A stretch of DNA of 64,000 bases from positions 11,265,001 through 11,329,000 of the forward strand of contig OY756961.1 in NCBI GenBank assembly GCA_963580455.1, read 5' to 3'. This document shows positions 52,801-64,000 of this stretch, piece after piece (the stretch's first letter is position 1; every line of letters starts with the position of its first letter). Below the pieces are notes generated by a model. That model was not told the DNA's origin, ran no database searches, and worked only from the letters and a program-made list of their open reading frames with translations. Position numbers and translations under genes: made by a program. The stretch is from Euonymus europaeus. Its lineage: Eukaryota; Streptophyta; Magnoliopsida; Celastrales; Celastraceae.

Positions 52801-55800
52801 AGCAACTTCGGGACATCAAAGTTGCTCGGTGTACACTTTTTATTGTTCTTCTATGTCAATTTTTATGAGTATAAGCTTCCTAGATTATTTCGATGCCAAA
52901 ATTCCAGGTTTCTATGACAAATGGAGAAAACTGTTAAAAGTTCCCTCATAGAGAGAGTTGACCAATTTCGGACCATCAAAAATGCTCAGTGTACACGTTT
53001 TATTGTTCTTCTATGTCAAATTTTATGAGTATAAGCTTCCAAGATTATTTCGATGCCAAAACAGCAACTTTCTAAGACAAATGGACAAAACCGTTAAAAG
53101 CTCCTCCATAGAGAGAGTTGAGAACTTTGGACAATTAAAGTTGCTCGGTGTACACTTTTTACTGTTCTTTTATTTTAAATTTTATGAAAATGAGCTTCCA
53201 GGAATATATCGACGCCAAAACACCAATTTTCTATGACAAATGGACAAAACCGTTAAATGCTCCTCCATAGAGAGAGTTGAGAAACTTCGGACAATCAAAG
53301 TTGCTCGGTGTACACTTTTTATTGTTCTTCTATGTTAAATTTTATAAAAATGGACTTTCAGGATTATTCCGATGCCAAAACACCAACTTTCTATGACAAA
53401 CGGACAAAACCGTAAAAAGCTTCTCCGTAGAGAGAGTTGAGCAACTTCGTACTATCAAAGTTGCTCAGTGTACACTTTTTAATGTTCTTCAATTTTAAAT
53501 TTTATGAGTATAAGCTTCCAAGATTATTTCGATGGCAAAAGACCAACATTCTACGACAAATGGGCAAAACCTTTAAAAGCTCCTACATAGAGAGAGTTGA
53601 GCAACTTCGGAACATCAAAGATGCTCTTTGGACACTTTTTATTGTTCTTCTATGTCAAATTTTATGAGTATAAGCTTCCTAGATTATTTCGATGCCAAAA
53701 TCCCAGATCTCCATGACAAATGGAGAAAACTGTTAAAAGCTCCTTCATAGAGAGAGTTGACCAATTTCGGACCATCAAAGATGATCGGTTTACACGTTTT
53801 ATTGTTCTTCTATGTCAAATTTTATGAGTATAAGCTTCCTAGATTATTTCGATGCCAAAATCACAGGTTTCTATGACAAATGGAGAAAACTGTTAAAAGC
53901 TCCTTCATAGAGAGAGTTGACCAATTTCGGACCATCAAAGATGCTCGTTGTACACTTTTTAATGTTCTTCTATGTCAAATTTTATGAGTATAAGCTTCCT
54001 AGATTATTTCGATGCCAAAATCCCAGGTTTCTATGACAAATGGAGAAAACTGTTAAAAGCTCATTCATAGAGAGAGTTGACCAAATTCGGACCATAGAGA
54101 GTTGACCAAATTCGGACCATCAAAGATGCTCGATGTACACGTTTTATTGTTCTTCTATGTCAAATTTTATGAGTATAAGCTTCCAAGATTATTTCGATGC
54201 CAAAACAGCAACTTTCTAAGACAAATGGACAAAACCGTTAAAAGCTCCTCCATAGAGAGAGTTGAGCAACTTCGGACAATTAAAGTTGCTCGGTGTACAC
54301 TTTAAAATGTTCTACTAAGTCAAATTTTACGAGTATAAGCTTCCAAGATTATTTCGCACCAAAACATTAACTTTTAACGATAAATGGAAAAAACCGTTAA
54401 GAGCTCCTCCATAGAGAGAGTTGAGCAACTTCGGACAATCAAAGTTGCTCGGTGTACACTTTTTATTGTTCTTCTATATTAAATTTTAAGAAAATGAGCT
54501 TCTAGGATTATTTCGATGCCAAAACACCAACTTTCGATGACAAATGGACAAAACCGTTAAAAGCTCCTCCATTGAGAGAGTTGAGCAACTTCGGCACATC
54601 AAAGTTGTTCGGTGTACACTTTTTATTGTTCTTCTATGTCAAATTTTATGAGTATAAGCTTCCTAGATTATTTCGATGCCAAAATCCCAAGTTTCTATGA
54701 CAAATGGAGAAAGCTGTTAAAAGCTCCTTCATAGAGAGAGTTGACCAATTTCGGACCATCAAAGATGCTCGGTGTACACGTTTTATTGTTCTTCTATGTC
54801 AAATTTTATGAGTATAAGCTTCCAAGATTATTTCGATGCCAAAACACCAACTTTCTATGACAAATGAACAAAACCGTTAAAAGCTCCTCTATAGGGAGAG
54901 TTGAGCAACTTCGGACTATCAAAGTTGCTCGGTGTACACTTTTTATTGTTCTTCTATGTTAAATTTTACGAGAATGAGCTTCCAGGATTATTTCGATGCC
55001 ATAACACCAACTTTCTATGACAAAGGGACAAAACCGTTAAAAGCTCCTCCATAGAGAGAGTCGAGCAACTTCGGACAACGAAAGTTGCTCGGTGTACACT
55101 TTTTATTGTTCTTTTATGTTAAATTTTACGAAAATGAGCTTCCAGGATTATTTCGATGCCAAAACACCAACTTTCTATGACAAATGGACAAAACCGTTAA
55201 AAGCTCCTCCATAGAAAGAGTTGAGCAACTTCGGACAATCAAAGTTGGTCTCTGTACACTTTTTATTGTTCTTCTATGTTAAATATTTCGAAAATGAGCT
55301 TCCAGGATTATTTCGATGCCAAAACACCAACTTTTTTTGACAAATGGACAAAACCGTTAAAAGCTCCTCCATAGAGAGAGTTGAGCAACTTCGGACTATC
55401 AAAGTTGCTCGGTGTACAATTTTTAATGTTCTTCTATGTCAAATTTTATGAGTATAAGCTTCCAAGATTATTTCGATGGCAAAAGACCAACTTTCTATGA
55501 CAAATGGACAAAACATTTAAAAGCTCCACCATAGAGAGAGTTGAGCAACTTCGGGACATCAAAGTTGCTCGGTGTACAGTTTTTATTGTTCTTCTATGTC
55601 AATTTTTATGAGTATAAGCTTCCTAGATTATTTCGATGCCAAAATTCCAGGTTTCTATGACAAATGGAGAAAACTGTTAAAAGCTCCCTCATAGAGAGAG
55701 TTGACCAATTTCGGACCATCAAAAATGCTCGGTGTACACGTTTTATTGTTCTTCTATGTCAAATTTTATGAGTATAAGCTTCCAAGATTATTTCGATGCC

Positions 55801-55929
55801 AAAACAGCAACTTTCTAAGACAAATGGACAAAACCGTTAAAAGCTCCTCCATAGAGAGAGTTGAGCAACTTCGGACAATTAAAGTTGCTCTGTGTACACT
55901 TTATAATGTTCTACTAAGTCAAATTTTAC
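49830..55929. repeat. 38-monomer higher-order block, first copy (~6.1 kb)
   Basis: The sequence recurs 6100 bases downstream as far as about 54090, then 6075 bases downstream because of a 25-bp insertion in this copy (54094-54118). I found only scattered single-base differences. Internally, a marker monomer (AAACATTTAAAAGCTCCACC) at about 49410, 52770 and 55510 indicates an older 21+17-monomer substructure. The left boundary is soft: diverged similarity extends back to about 49400. Confidence 0.88.
54094..54118. repeat. 25-bp tandem duplication inside a monomer
   Basis: The segment ATAGAGAGTTGACCAAATTC and five following bases is a direct copy of the bases just before it and is absent from the corresponding site near 60195 in the second 6.1-kb copy. 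It arose after that duplication, or was lost from the other copy. Confidence 0.85.
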
Positions 55930-58900
55930 GAGTATAAGCTTCCAAGATTATTTCGCACCAAAACATTAACTTTTAACGATTAATGGAAAAAACCGTTAAA
56001 AGCTCCTCCATAGAGAGAGTTGAGCAACTTCGGACAATCAAAGTTGCTCGGTGTACACTTTTTACTGTTCTTTTATTTTAAATTTTACGAAAATGAGCTT
56101 CCAAGAATATATCGACGCCAAAACACCAACTTTCTATGACAAATGGACAAAACCGTTAAATGCTCCTCCATAGAGAGAGTTGAGAAACTTCGGACAATCA
56201 AAGTTGCTCGGTGTACACTTTTTATTGTTCTTCTATGTTAAATTTTATAAAAATGGGCTTCCAAGGATTATTCCGATGCCAAAACACCAACTTTCTATGA
56301 CAAACGGACAAAACCGTAAAAAGCTTCTCCGTAGAGAGAGTTGAGCAACTTCGTACTATCAAAGTTGCTCAGTGTACACTTTTTAATGTTCTTCTATTTT
56401 AAATTTTATGAGTATAAGCTTCCAAGATTATTTCGATGGCAAAAGACCAACATTCTATGACAAATGGGCAAAACCTTTAAAAGCTCCTCCATAGAGAGAG
56501 TTGAGCAACTTCGGAATATCAAAGATGCTTTGGACACTTTTTATTGTTCTTCTATTTCAAATTTTATGAGTATAAGCTTCCTAGATTATTTCGACACCAA
56601 AATCCCAGATCTCCATGACAAATGGAGAAAACTGTTAAAAGCTCTTTCATAGAGAGAGTTGACCAATTTCGGACCATCAAAGATGCTCGGTCTACACGTT
56701 TTATTGTTCTTCTATGTCAAATTTTATGAGTATAAGCTTCCTAGATTATTTCGATGCCAAAATCACAGGTTTCTATGACAAATGGAGAAAACTGTTAAAA
56801 GCTCCTTCATAGAGAGAGTTGACCAATTTCGGACAATCAAAGATGCTCGGTGTACACTTTTTAATGTTCTTCTATGTCAAATTTTATGAGTATAAGCTTC
56901 CTAGATTATTTCGATGCCAAAATCCAAGGTTTCTATGAAAAATGGAGAAAACTGGTAAAAGCTCATTCATAGAGAGAGTTGACCAAATTTGGACCATCAA
57001 AGATGCTCGATGTACACGTTTTATTGTTCTTCTATGTTAAATTTTATGAGTATAAGCTTCCAAGATTATTTCGATGCCAAAACAGCAACTTTATATGAAA
57101 AATTGACAAAACCGTTAAAAGCCCCTCCACAGAGAGAGTTGAGCAACTTCGGACAACCAAAGTTGCTCGATGTACACTTTTTATTCTTCTTCTACTTCAA
57201 ATTTTATGAGTATAAGCTTCCAAGATTATTTCGATGGCAAAAGACCTACTTTCTATGACAAATGGACAAAACCTTTAAAAGCTCCTCCGTAGAGAGAGTT
57301 GAGCAACTTCGGCACATCAAAGTTGTTCGGTGTACACTTTTTACTGTTCTTCTATGTCAAATTTTATGAGTGTAAGCTTCCTAGATTATTTCGATTCGAA
57401 AACAACAACTTTCTATGACAAATGGACAAAACCGTTAAAAGCACCTCCATAGAGAGAGTTGAGCAACTTCGGACAATCAAAGTTGTTCGGTGTACACTTT
57501 TTATTGTTCTTCTATGTCAAATTTTATGAGTATAAGCTTCCTAGATTATTTCGATGCCAAAATCCCAAGTTTCTATGACAAATGGAGAAAGCTGTTAAAA
57601 GCTCCTTCATAGAGAGAGTTTACCAATTTCGGACCATCAAAGATGCTCGGTGTACACGTTTTATTGTTCTTCTATGTCAAATTTTATGAGTATAAGCTTC
57701 CAAGATTATTTCGATGCCAAAACACCAACTTTCTATGACAAATGAACAAAACCGTTAAAAGCTCCTCTATAGGGAGAGTTGAGCAACTTCGGACTATCAA
57801 AGCTGCTCGGTGTACACTTTTTATTGTTCTTCTATTTTAAATTTTACGAGAATGAGCTTCCAGGATTATTTCGATGCCATAACACCAACTTTCCATGACA
57901 AAGGGACAAAACCATTAAAAGCTCCTCCATAGAGGGAGTTGCGCAACTTCGGACAATCAAAGTTTCTCGGTGTACAATTTTTATTGTTCTTTTATGTTAA
58001 ATTTTACGAAAATGAGCTTCCAGGATTATTTCGATGCCAAAACACCAACTTTCTATGACAAATGGACAAAATCATTAAAAGCTCCTCCATAGAGTGAGTC
58101 GAGCAACTTCGGACAACGAAAGTTGCTCGGTGTACACTTTTTATCGTTCTTTTATGTTAAATTTTACGAAAATGAGCTTCCAGGATTATTTCGATGCCAA
58201 AACACCAACTTTCATGAGAAATGGACAAAACCGTTAAAAGCTCCTCTATAGGGAGAGTTGAGCAACTTCGGACTATCAAAGTTGCTCGGTGTACACTTTT
58301 TATTGTTCTTCTATATTAAATTTTACGAGAATGAGCTTCCAGGATTATTTCGATGCCATAACACCAACTTTCTACGACAAAGGGACAAAACCGTTAAAAG
58401 CTCCTCCATAGAGAGAGTTGAGCAACTTCGGACAATAAAAGTTGCTCGGTGTACAATTCTTATAGTTCTTTTATGTTAAATTTTACGAAAATGAGCTTCC
58501 AGGATTATTTCGATGCCAAAACACCAACTTTCATGACAAATGGACAAAACCGTTAAAAGCTCCTCCATAGAGAGAATTGAGCAACTTCGGACAATCAAAG
58601 TTGCTCGCTGTACACTTTTTTATTGTTCTTCTATGTTAAATTTTACGAAAATGAGCTTCCAGGATTATTTCGATGCCAAAACACCAACTTTTTTTGACAA
58701 ATGGACAAAACCGTTAAAAGCTCCTCCATAGAGAGAGTTGAGCAACTTCGGACTATCAAAGTTGCTCGGTGTACAATTTTTAATGTTCTTCTTTGTCAAA
58801 TTTTATGAGTATAAGCTTCCAAGATTATTTCGATGGCAAAAGACCAACTTTCTATGACAAATGGACAAAACATTTAAAAGCTCCACCATAGAGAGAGTTG

Positions 58901-61900
58901 AGCAACTTCGGGACATCAAAGTTGCTCGGTGTACACTTTTTATTGTTCTTCTATGTCAATTTTTATGAGTATAAGCTTCCTAGATTATTTCGATGCCAAA
59001 ATTCCAGGTTTCTATGACAAATGGAGAAAACTGTTAAAAGTTCCCTCATAGAGAGAGTTGACCAATTTCGGACCATCAAAAATGCTCAGTGTACACGTTT
59101 TATTGTTCTTCTATGTCAAATTTTATGAGTATAAGCTTCCAAGATTATTTCGATGCCAAAACAGCAACTTTCTAAGACAAATGGACAAAACCGTTAAAAG
59201 CTCCTCCATAGAGAGAGTTGAGAACTTTGGACAATTAAAGTTGCTCGGTGTACACTTTTTACTGTTCTTTTATTTTAAATTTTATGAAAATGAGCTTCCA
59301 GGAATATATCGACGCCAAAACACCAATTTTCTATGACAAATGGACAAAACCGTTAAATGCTCCTCCATAGAGAGAGTTGAGAAACTTCGGACAATCAAAG
59401 TTGCTCGGTGTACACTTTTTATTGTTCTTCTATGTTAAATTTTATAAAAATGGACTTTCAGGATTATTCCGATGCCAAAACACCAACTTTCTATGACAAA
59501 CGGACAAAACCGTAAAAAGCTTCTCCGTAGAGAGAGTTGAGCAACTTCGTACTATCAAAGTTGCTCAGTGTACACTTTTTAATGTTCTTCAATTTTAAAT
59601 TTTATGAGTATAAGCTTCCAAGATTATTTCGATGGCAAAAGACCAACATTCTACGACAAATGGGCAAAACCTTTAAAAGCTCCTACATAGAGAGAGTTGA
59701 GCAACTTCGGAACATCAAAGATGCTCTTTGGACACTTTTTATTGTTCTTCTATGTCAAATTTTATGAGTATAAGCTTCCTAGATTATTTCGATGCCAAAA
59801 TCCCAGATCTCCATGACAAATGGAGAAAACTGTTAAAAGCTCCTTCATAGAGAGAGTTGACCAATTTCGGACCATCAAAGATGATCGGTTTACACGTTTT
59901 ATTGTTCTTCTATGTCAAATTTTATGAGTATAAGCTTCCTAGATTATTTCGATGCCAAAATCACAGGTTTCTATGACAAATGGAGAAAACTGTTAAAAGC
60001 TCCTTCATAGAGAGAGTTGACCAATTTCGGACCATCAAAGATGCTCGTTGTACACTTTTTAATGTTCTTCTATGTCAAATTTTATGAGTATAAGCTTCCT
60101 AGATTATTTCGATGCCAAAATCCCAGGTTTCTATGACAAATGGAGAAAACTGTTAAAAGCTCATTCATAGAGAGAGTTGACCAAATTCGGACCATCAAAG
60201 ATGCTCGATGTACACGTTTTATTGTTCTTCTATGTCAAATTTTATGAGTATAAGCTTCCAAGATTATTTCGATGCCAAAACAGCAACTTTCTAAGACAAA
60301 TGGACAAAACCGTTAAAAGCTCCTCCATAGAGAGAGTTGAGCAACTTCGGACAATTAAAGTTGCTCGGTGTACACTTTAAAATGTTCTACTAAGTCAAAT
60401 TTTACGAGTATAAGCTTCCAAGATTATTTCGCACCAAAACATTAACTTTTAACGATAAATGGAAAAAACCGTTAAAAGCTCCTCCATAGAGAGAGTTGAG
60501 CAACTTCGGACAATCAAAGTTGCTCGGTGTACACTTTTTATTGTTCTTCTATATTAAATTTTAAGAAAATGAGCTTCTAGGATTATTTCGATGCCAAAAC
60601 ACCAACTTTCGATGACAAATGGACAAAACCGTTAAAAGCTCCTCCATTGAGAGAGTTGAGCAACTTCGGCACATCAAAGTTGTTCGGTGTACACTTTTTA
60701 TTGTTCTTCTATGTCAAATTTTATGAGTATAAGCTTCCTAGATTATTTCGATGCCAAAATCCCAAGTTTCTATGACAAATGGAGAAAGCTGTTAAAAGCT
60801 CCTTCATAGAGAGAGTTGACCAATTTCGGACCATCAAAGATGCTCGGTGTACACGTTTTATTGTTCTTCTATGTCAAATTTTATGAGTATAAGCTTCCAA
60901 GATTATTTCGATGCCAAAACACCAACTTTCTATGACAAATGAACAAAACCGTTAAAAGCTCCTCTATAGGGAGAGTTGAGCAACTTCGGACTATCAAAGT
61001 TGCTCGGTGTACACTTTTTATTGTTCTTCTATGTTAAATTTTACGAGAATGAGCTTCCAGGATTATTTCGATGCCATAACACCAACTTTCTATGACAAAG
61101 GGACAAAACCGTTAAAAGCTCCTCCATAGAGAGAGTCGAGCAACTTCGGACAACGAAAGTTGCTCGGTGTACACTTTTTATTGTTCTTTTATGTTAAATT
61201 TTACGAAAATGAGCTTCCAGGATTATTTCGATGCCAAAACACCAACTTTCTATGACAAATGGACAAAACCGTTAAAAGCTCCTCCATAGAAAGAGTTGAG
61301 CAACTTCGGACAATCAAAGTTGGTCTCGGTACACTTTTTATTGTTCTTCTATGTTAAATATTTCGAAAATGAGCTTCCAGGATTATTTCGATGCCAAAAC
61401 ACCAACTTTTTTTGACAAATGGACAAAACCGTTAAAAGCTCCTCCATAGAGAGAGTTGAGCAACTTCGGACTATCAAAGTTGCTCGGTGTACAATTTTTA
61501 ATGTTCTTCTATGTCAAATTTTATGAGTATAAGCTTCCAAGATTATTTCGATGGCAAAAGACCAACTTTCTATGACAAATGGACAAAACATTTAAAAGCT
61601 CCACCATAGAGAGAGTTGAGCAACTTCGGGACATCAAAGTTGCTCGGTGTACAGTTTTTATTGTTCTTCTATGTCAATTTTTATGAGTATAAGCTTCCTA
61701 GATTATTTCGATGCCAAAATTCCAGGTTTCTATGACAAATGGAGAAAACTGTTAAAAGCTCCCTCATAGAGAGAGTTGACCAATTTCGGACCATCAAAAA
61801 TGCTCGGTGTACACGTTTTATTGTTCTTCTATGTCAAATTTTATGAGTATAAGCTTCCAAGATTATTTCGATGCCAAAACAGCAACTTTCTAAGACAAAT

Positions 61901-62010
61901 GGACAAAACCGTTAAAAGCTCCTCCATAGAGAGAGTTGTGCAACTTCGGACAATTAAAGTTGCTCTGTGTACACTTTATAATGTTCTACTAAGTCAAATT
62001 TTACGAGTAT
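55930..62010. repeat. 38-monomer higher-order block, second copy (~6.08 kb)
   Basis: Tandem copy of 49830-55929. Similarity to the start of another copy ends near 62050, where the array jumps to a segment resembling 60480-61000, ten monomers back. Confidence 0.88.
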
Positions 62011-63099
62011 AAGCTTCCAAGATTATTTCGCACCAAAACATTAACTTTTAACGATAAATGGAAAAAACCGTTAAAAGCTCCTCCATAGAGAGATTTGAGC
62101 AACTTCGGACAATCAAAGTTGCTCGGTGTACACTTTTTATTGTTCTTCTATATTAAATTTTAAGAAAATGAGCTTCTAGGATTATTTCGATGCCAAAACA
62201 CCAACTTTCGATGACAAATGGACAAAACCGTTAAAAGCTCCTTCATAGAGAGAATTGAGCAACTTCGGCACATCAAAGTTGTTCGGTGTACACTTCTTAT
62301 TGTTCTTCTATGTCAAATTTTATGAGTATAAGCTTCCTAGATTATTTCGATGCCAAAATCCCAAGTTTCTATGACAAATGGAGAAAGCTGTTAAAAGCTC
62401 CTTCATAGAGAGAGTTGACCAATTTCGGACCATCAAAGATGCTCGGTGTACACGTTTTATTGTTCTTCTATGTCAAATTTTATGAGTATAAGCTTCCAAG
62501 GTTATTTCGATGTCAAAACACCAACTTTCTATGACAAATGAACAAAACCGTTAAAAGCTCCTCTATAGGGAGAGTTGAGCAACTTCGGACTATCAAAGTT
62601 GCTCGGTGTACACTTTTTATTGTTCTTCTATGTTAAATTTTACGAGAATGAGCTTCCAGGATTATTTCGATGCCATAACACCAACTTTCTACGACAAAGG
62701 GACAAAACCGTTAAAAGCTCCTCCATAGAGAGAGTGGAGCAACTTCGGACAATCAATGTTGCTCGGTGTACAATTTTTATTGTTCTTTTATGTTAAATTT
62801 TACGAAAATGAGCTTCCAGGATTATTTCGATGCCAAAACACCAACTTTCTATGACAAATGGACAAAACCATTAAAAGCTTCTCTATAGAGAGAGTCGAGC
62901 AACTTCGGACAACGAAAGTTGCTCGGTGTACACTTTTTAGTGTTCTTTTATGTTAAATTTTACGAAAATGAGCTTCCAGGATTATTTCGATGCCAAAACA
63001 CCAACTTTCTATGACAAATGGACAAAACCGTTAAAAGCTCCTCCATAGAGAGAGTCGAGCAACTTCGGACAACCAAAGTTGCTCGGTGTACACTTTTTA

Positions 63100-64000
63100 T
63101 TGTTCTTTTATGTTAAATTTTACGAAAATGAGCTTCCAGGATTATTTCGATGCCAAAACAACAACTTTCATGACAAATGGATAAAACCGTTAAATGCTCC
63201 TCCATAGAGAGAGTTGAGCAACTTTGGATAATTAAAGTTGCTCGGTGTACACTTTATAATGTTCTACTAAGTCAAATTTTGCGAGTATAAGCTTCCAAGA
63301 TTATTTCGATGCCAAAACACCAACTTTTAACGACAAATGGAAAAAACCGTTAAAAGCTCCTTCATAGAGAGAGTTGAGCAACTTCGGAGAATCAAAGTTG
63401 CTCGGTGTACACTTTTAGCTGTTCTTTTATGTTAAATTTTACGAAAATGAGCTTCCAGGAATATTTCGACGCCAAAACACCAACTTTCTTTGACAAATAG
63501 ACAAAACCTTTAAAAGCTCCTCCATAGAAAGAGTTGAGCAACTTCATGCAATCAAAGTTGCTCGGTGTACACGTTTTATTGTTCTTCTATGTCAAATTTT
63601 ATGAGTATAAGCTTCCAAGATTATGTCGAAGCCAAAACAGCAACTTTCTATGACAAATGGACAAAACCGTTAAAAGCTCCTCCATAGAGGGAGTTGAGCA
63701 ACTTTGGATAATTAAAGTTGCTCGGTGTACACTTTATAATGTTCTACTAAGTGAAATTTTGCGAGTATAAGCTTCCAAGATTATTTCGATGCCAAAACAC
63801 CAACTTTTAACGACAAATAGAAAAAACCGTTAAAAGCTCCTTCATAGAGAGAGTTGAGCAACTTCGGACAATCAAAGTTGCTCGGTGTACACTTTTTGCT
63901 GTTCTTTTATGTTAAATTTTACGAAAATGAGCTACCAGGAATATTTCGACGCCAAAACACCAACTTTCTTTGACAAATAGACAAAACCTTTAAAAGCTCC
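63100..64000. repeat. Distant copy of the 38.96-39.86 kb satellite segment
   Basis: This stretch repeats the monomer order and rare variants of a segment about 24.1 kb upstream, including AAATGCTCC near 63193 and the unusual GAGCTACCAGGAA near 63930 (matching about 39787). It continues beyond the window. Confidence 0.75.

Larger units (their letters stand above)
29945..64000. repeat. Satellite array, ~160-bp monomer, about 213 copies
   Basis: The sequence repeats head to tail every 160 bases, with occasional small length changes, from the LTR junction to the window end, in one orientation and with no other insertion. A convenient register is the block CATAGAGAGAGTTGAGCAAC, seen at 30107, 30267 and so on. 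The AT-rich monomer includes GAGCAACTT...AAGTTGCTC, the palindrome GTGTACAC, a TTATTTCGATGCCAAAACA block and CCGTTAAAAGCTCC. Monomer classes differ mainly in three segments: the dyad, the TTTTACGAAAATGAGCTTCC versus TTTTATGAGTATAAGCTTCC block, and the CACCAACTTTCTATGAC block. Length and organisation fit a plant centromeric satellite. I do not recognise the family. Open frames within it are accidental. Confidence 0.97.

Noticed and set aside
30438..62796. Series of 60-90-residue open frames on the plus strand in the satellite (e.g. 35904-36152, 52958-53236)
   Set aside because: The 160-bp period is not a multiple of 3, so each frame runs through one or two monomers and stops. The peptides are repeats of one another, lack motifs and occur only where monomer variants lose a stop.
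29945..64000. CRISPR array
   Set aside because: The entire unit repeats without distinct spacers, the period is ~160 bp, and the context is eukaryotic with a plant retrotransposon.
29945..64000. CENP-B box in the satellite
   Set aside because: The TTCG-containing blocks (CTTCGGACAATCAAAG and TTTCGATGCCAAAA) do not match the canonical box: the terminal CGGG, and in the second case the central A, are missing.

Overview
The window looks like plant nuclear DNA, most likely from a centromere or pericentromere. It holds two kinds of sequence and no ordinary host gene. Positions 1-29944 are a head-to-tail array of one Ty3/gypsy LTR retrotransposon, all on the minus strand. Positions 29945-64000 are an uninterrupted, same-orientation array of a satellite with a period of about 160 bp. 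A plant origin follows from the Athila-type element: a tRNA-Asp primer-binding site, gag with a CCHC knuckle, a DLGAS protease, an integrase ending in a GPY module without a chromodomain, and an extra ORF after pol. I cannot name the species, and I do not recognise the satellite by sequence.

Retrotransposon array. Four LTRs of exactly 1165 bp (929-2093, 10211-11375, 19497-20661, 28780-29944) alternate with internal regions of 8117, 8121 and 8118 bp. Each inner LTR is the 5' LTR of one unit and the 3' LTR of the next, with no host DNA or target duplication between them. A fourth unit enters from the left edge, where only the 5' part of gag is visible (1-783). In transcription order (descending coordinates) each unit reads: LTR, PBS, gag-protease, RT/RNase H, integrase, spacer with an internal polypurine tract, a 409-residue ORF, spacer, PPT, LTR. 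All three complete units carry the same disabling lesions: a frame break between protease and RT, an in-frame TAG before RT and an in-frame TGA between RNase H and integrase. Unit A (2094-10210) also has a one-base insertion in integrase. Units otherwise differ at only about a dozen bases that I could spot. This favours copying of an already dead element by LTR-LTR recombination, or by a one-LTR circle, over repeated transposition.

Satellite. The outer LTR end at 29944 abuts the satellite directly, so the element array lies inside the satellite. About 213 monomers are visible. Most contain a 9-bp perfect inverted repeat with a 10-base loop; the loop varies while the arms are kept. A second monomer class has lost the dyad. 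The array is built from nested higher-order duplications: 3 monomers (480 bp), 7, 8 and 11 monomers, 15 monomers (2.4 kb, two copies) and 38 monomers (6.1 kb, two copies more than 99% alike by eye). Short open frames in this region are by-products of the repeat and are not genes.

Together this resembles the satellite-plus-Athila composition known from Arabidopsis centromeres. Two features stand out: the LTR-sharing tandem array of defective elements, and the dyad-bearing satellite with young multi-kilobase higher-order repeats. Both need long-read confirmation because near-identical repeats are easily misassembled.
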